Assembly: GCA_030613025.1 (NCBI GenBank)
Contig: JAUWMT010000020.1
Location: 1 to 42,996 of the forward strand
Source of the DNA: Candidatus Cloacimonadota bacterium
GTDB lineage: Bacteria > Cloacimonadota > Cloacimonadia > JGIOTU-2
Direction: 5' to 3'
Length of the DNA stretch: 42,996 bases
Part shown: positions 41,742 to 42,996 of the stretch, piece by piece
Layout of the letters: the number at the start of each line of letters is the position of its first letter
How positions within the stretch are numbered: position 1 is the first letter of the stretch
Program-made: the position numbers and the translations under genes
The notes under the pieces: generated by a model
Told to the model about the DNA's origin: nothing
The model's database searches: none
The model's input: only the letters and a program-made list of their open reading frames with translations

Positions 41742-42682
41742 TACTTCTCCTTATTAAGTAAAAAATTAATAGTCTTATATAATCCATCCCTGAATGGAAT
41801 TTCAACTTTATAATTAAGTAAATCTTCAGCTTTTATTATTGATGCCAAAGAATGTTTCACATCCCCGCTCCGATCTTCATCGAATTGTGGGCTAATATTC
41901 TTATGAAGATAATCATTTATCATTTTAACAAGCTCCAACAATGTAGTGCTGGTTTGACAAGCGATATTTATCACCTGCCCTGCAGCTTTGGGAGCTGTGC
42001 ATGCAAGCAGATTTGCTTCAACAACATTCTTGACGTAAGTGAAGTCCCTTGATTTTGTACCGTCTCCATAAATTATGGGTTGTTTATCTTCTGCAATAAG
42101 TTTGATAAATTTTGGAATGACAGCGCTGTATTGCGAGAATGGATCCTGGTTAGGTCCAAATACATTGAAATAACGAAGGCAGACAGTTTCAAAATCATAA
42201 ATTTTTGTATATATCTGGCAGTAACGTTCAGCAGTATATTTTGATAATGCATAAGGTGAAAGGGGTCGAATGAACATATCCTCTCTTTTGGGAAGTTCTT
42301 CACTATCACCATAAATTGAAGAAGATGAAGCATATACTATTCGTTTCACATCAAATTCTCGAGCGGCTTCCAGAATATTTAATGTTCCCAGAATATTAAC
42401 ATCATTCGTTGTTATAGGATCGTTAACAGAACGCGGAACCGAAGGGAGTGCACCTTGATGTAAGATATAATCAACTTCACGTACAGCATCCCTTACTGTA
42501 TGAAAGCTGCGCAGATCACCTTCAATAAGCTCAAAGTTCTTTTCATTCTTGAAGCAAAAAACATTTTCTCTTTTCCCCGTAGAGAAGTTATCGAGAACAC
42601 GAACTTCTTCTCCCCTGTTAAGAAGTTCTTGTACGATATTAGAGCCGATAAATCCAGCTCCACCAGTAACTAAATATTTCAT
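41741..42682 (-). CDS. UDP-sugar 4-epimerase, WbpP/TviC-like
   Basis: Extended SDR of 313 residues: GGAGFIGS (7-14), DNFSTGKREN, HQGALPSVPRSVNDP, SSSSIYGD, and Y144-x3-K148 in SPYALSKY. RYFNVFGPNQDPFSQYSAVIP and YGDGTKSRDFTYV follow. The SVPRSVNDP segment is characteristic of the group that epimerises UDP-N-acetyl sugars or UDP-hexuronates at C4 for surface polysaccharides. I start at the ATG at 42682 because GGAG lies seven bases upstream; the in-frame ATG at 42694 contains that GGAG. It is the first gene of the 25-kb - strand run. Confidence 0.87.
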   Translation of the reverse strand: MKYLVTGGAGFIGSNIVQELLNRGEEVRVLDNFSTGKRENVFCFKNEKNFELIEGDLRSFHTVRDAVREVDYILHQGALPSVPRSVNDPITTNDVNILGTLNILEAAREFDVKRIVYASSSSIYGDSEELPKREDMFIRPLSPYALSKYTAERYCQIYTKIYDFETVCLRYFNVFGPNQDPFSQYSAVIPKFIKLIAEDKQPIIYGDGTKSRDFTYVKNVVEANLLACTAPKAAGQVINIACQTSTTLLELVKMINDYLHKNISPQFDEDRSGDVKHSLASIIKAEDLLNYKVEIPFRDGLYKTINFLLNKEK

Positions 42683-42685
42683 TAT

Positions 42686-42706
42686 GTACTCCATTATTAA
42701 TAGTAC
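42686..42706 (-). promoter_or_regulatory. Small inverted repeat over the ribosome-binding site
   Basis: GTACT (42686-42690) and AGTAC (42702-42706) flank 11 bases and could form a 5-bp hairpin in the - strand leader that involves the bases next to the GGAG of the first epimerase gene. The stem is short, so a regulatory role is speculative. The promoter of the - strand run should lie between here and 42829, but I cannot identify -35/-10 boxes with confidence. Confidence 0.2.
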
Positions 42707-42829
42707 TTTAAACAGGATATATTGCTTTCTTAGGCAAGTTTTTCACAATATTTGCGATTTTTGATATTTACCCAGCCAAGTAAAGATTTATATTATGAAT
42801 ACAAAATATGAATTTACTATAAAAAGGTT

Positions 42830-42996
42830 ATGATTAGAAATATGTTAGAAAATTTTCAAATATTTGGAAACCGATCCCAGTTAAATGAATACAAATTTAA
42901 CGGGACAAGTGAATCGGTTAAAGTCCGCTATCTTCCTATTAAGGGGCTGTCCCATAACCTCAATAATATTTACAATAAATATGGTATTAGTTATCT
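42830..42996 (+). CDS. Open reading frame cut by the window edge, unknown
   Basis: From the ATG at 42830, 55 codons run without a stop to the end of the window, diverging from the - strand gene block. The translation starts MIRNMLENFQIFGNRS and includes KVRYLPIKGLSHNLNNIYNK. AAGG lies only 3 bases before the ATG; a second ATG at 42842 may be the true start. I recognise no family, and with only 55 residues none can be excluded. A 12-codon frame (42797-42835) ends in a 4-bp ATGA overlap with it. Confidence 0.4.
   Translation, partial: MIRNMLENFQIFGNRSQLNEYKFNGTSESVKVRYLPIKGLSHNLNNIYNKYGISY

Overview
The window is a chromosomal segment of an AT-rich, Gram-negative-type bacterium. The best guess is the FCB superphylum, possibly a Cloacimonadota-like lineage. 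This rests on a secreted propeller protein ending in a YPNPF / FlgD-like (T9SS-like) C-terminal domain, a lipoprotein with a lipobox, and conventional Shine-Dalgarno sites beside TTG and GTG starts. No 16S gene or other decisive marker is present, so the lineage is an inference. I saw no tRNA, rRNA, CRISPR array, prophage or intact insertion sequence.

The left part (1-17588) is nearly all on the + strand. It opens with a small exported protein of unknown function and a four-gene ECF vitamin-type importer (S component, two ATPases, EcfT). A HAD phosphatase follows, behind a 300-bp intergenic stretch of degenerate inverted repeats. A 456-bp gap between convergent genes (4397-4852) is packed with perfect hairpins. 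trmO lies on the - strand. The ribosomal/tRNA-modification operon comes next: rpsP, khpA, rimM, trmD, a PF09936-type RNA methyltransferase and rplS, closed by an intrinsic terminator. Then come a KtrB/KtrA-type potassium transporter with a membrane PAS protein and an RluD-type pseudouridine synthase, a second palindrome-rich gap, and pepP, coaD, an M16 protease and adenine deaminase.

The right part (17616-42682) is a single - strand run of 20 genes over 25 kb. No gap exceeds 18 bp, and eight junctions are 4-nt ATGA overlaps. In transcription order it holds two NDP-sugar epimerases, smpB, a zinc phospholipase C-fold protein, a MacB-type ABC pair, a YihY membrane protein, RNase PH and transketolase. 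A surface-polysaccharide set follows (four glycosyltransferases, a NodB-like deacetylase, a Wzx-like flippase, a GT39-like enzyme, a WecA/TagO-like initiating transferase), then a large secreted propeller protein, recG and a propeller lipoprotein. The epimerases, initiating transferase, glycosyltransferases, flippase and deacetylase form a plausible cell-surface glycan pathway. I saw no Wzy polymerase or Wzz/export system. A + strand open frame starts at 42830 and runs off the window.

The least explained parts are the hairpin island at 4397-4852, the two other repeat-filled gaps, the orphan membrane PAS protein beside the K+ transporter, the seven-repeat propeller lipoprotein, and the length and mixed content of the 25-kb directon.
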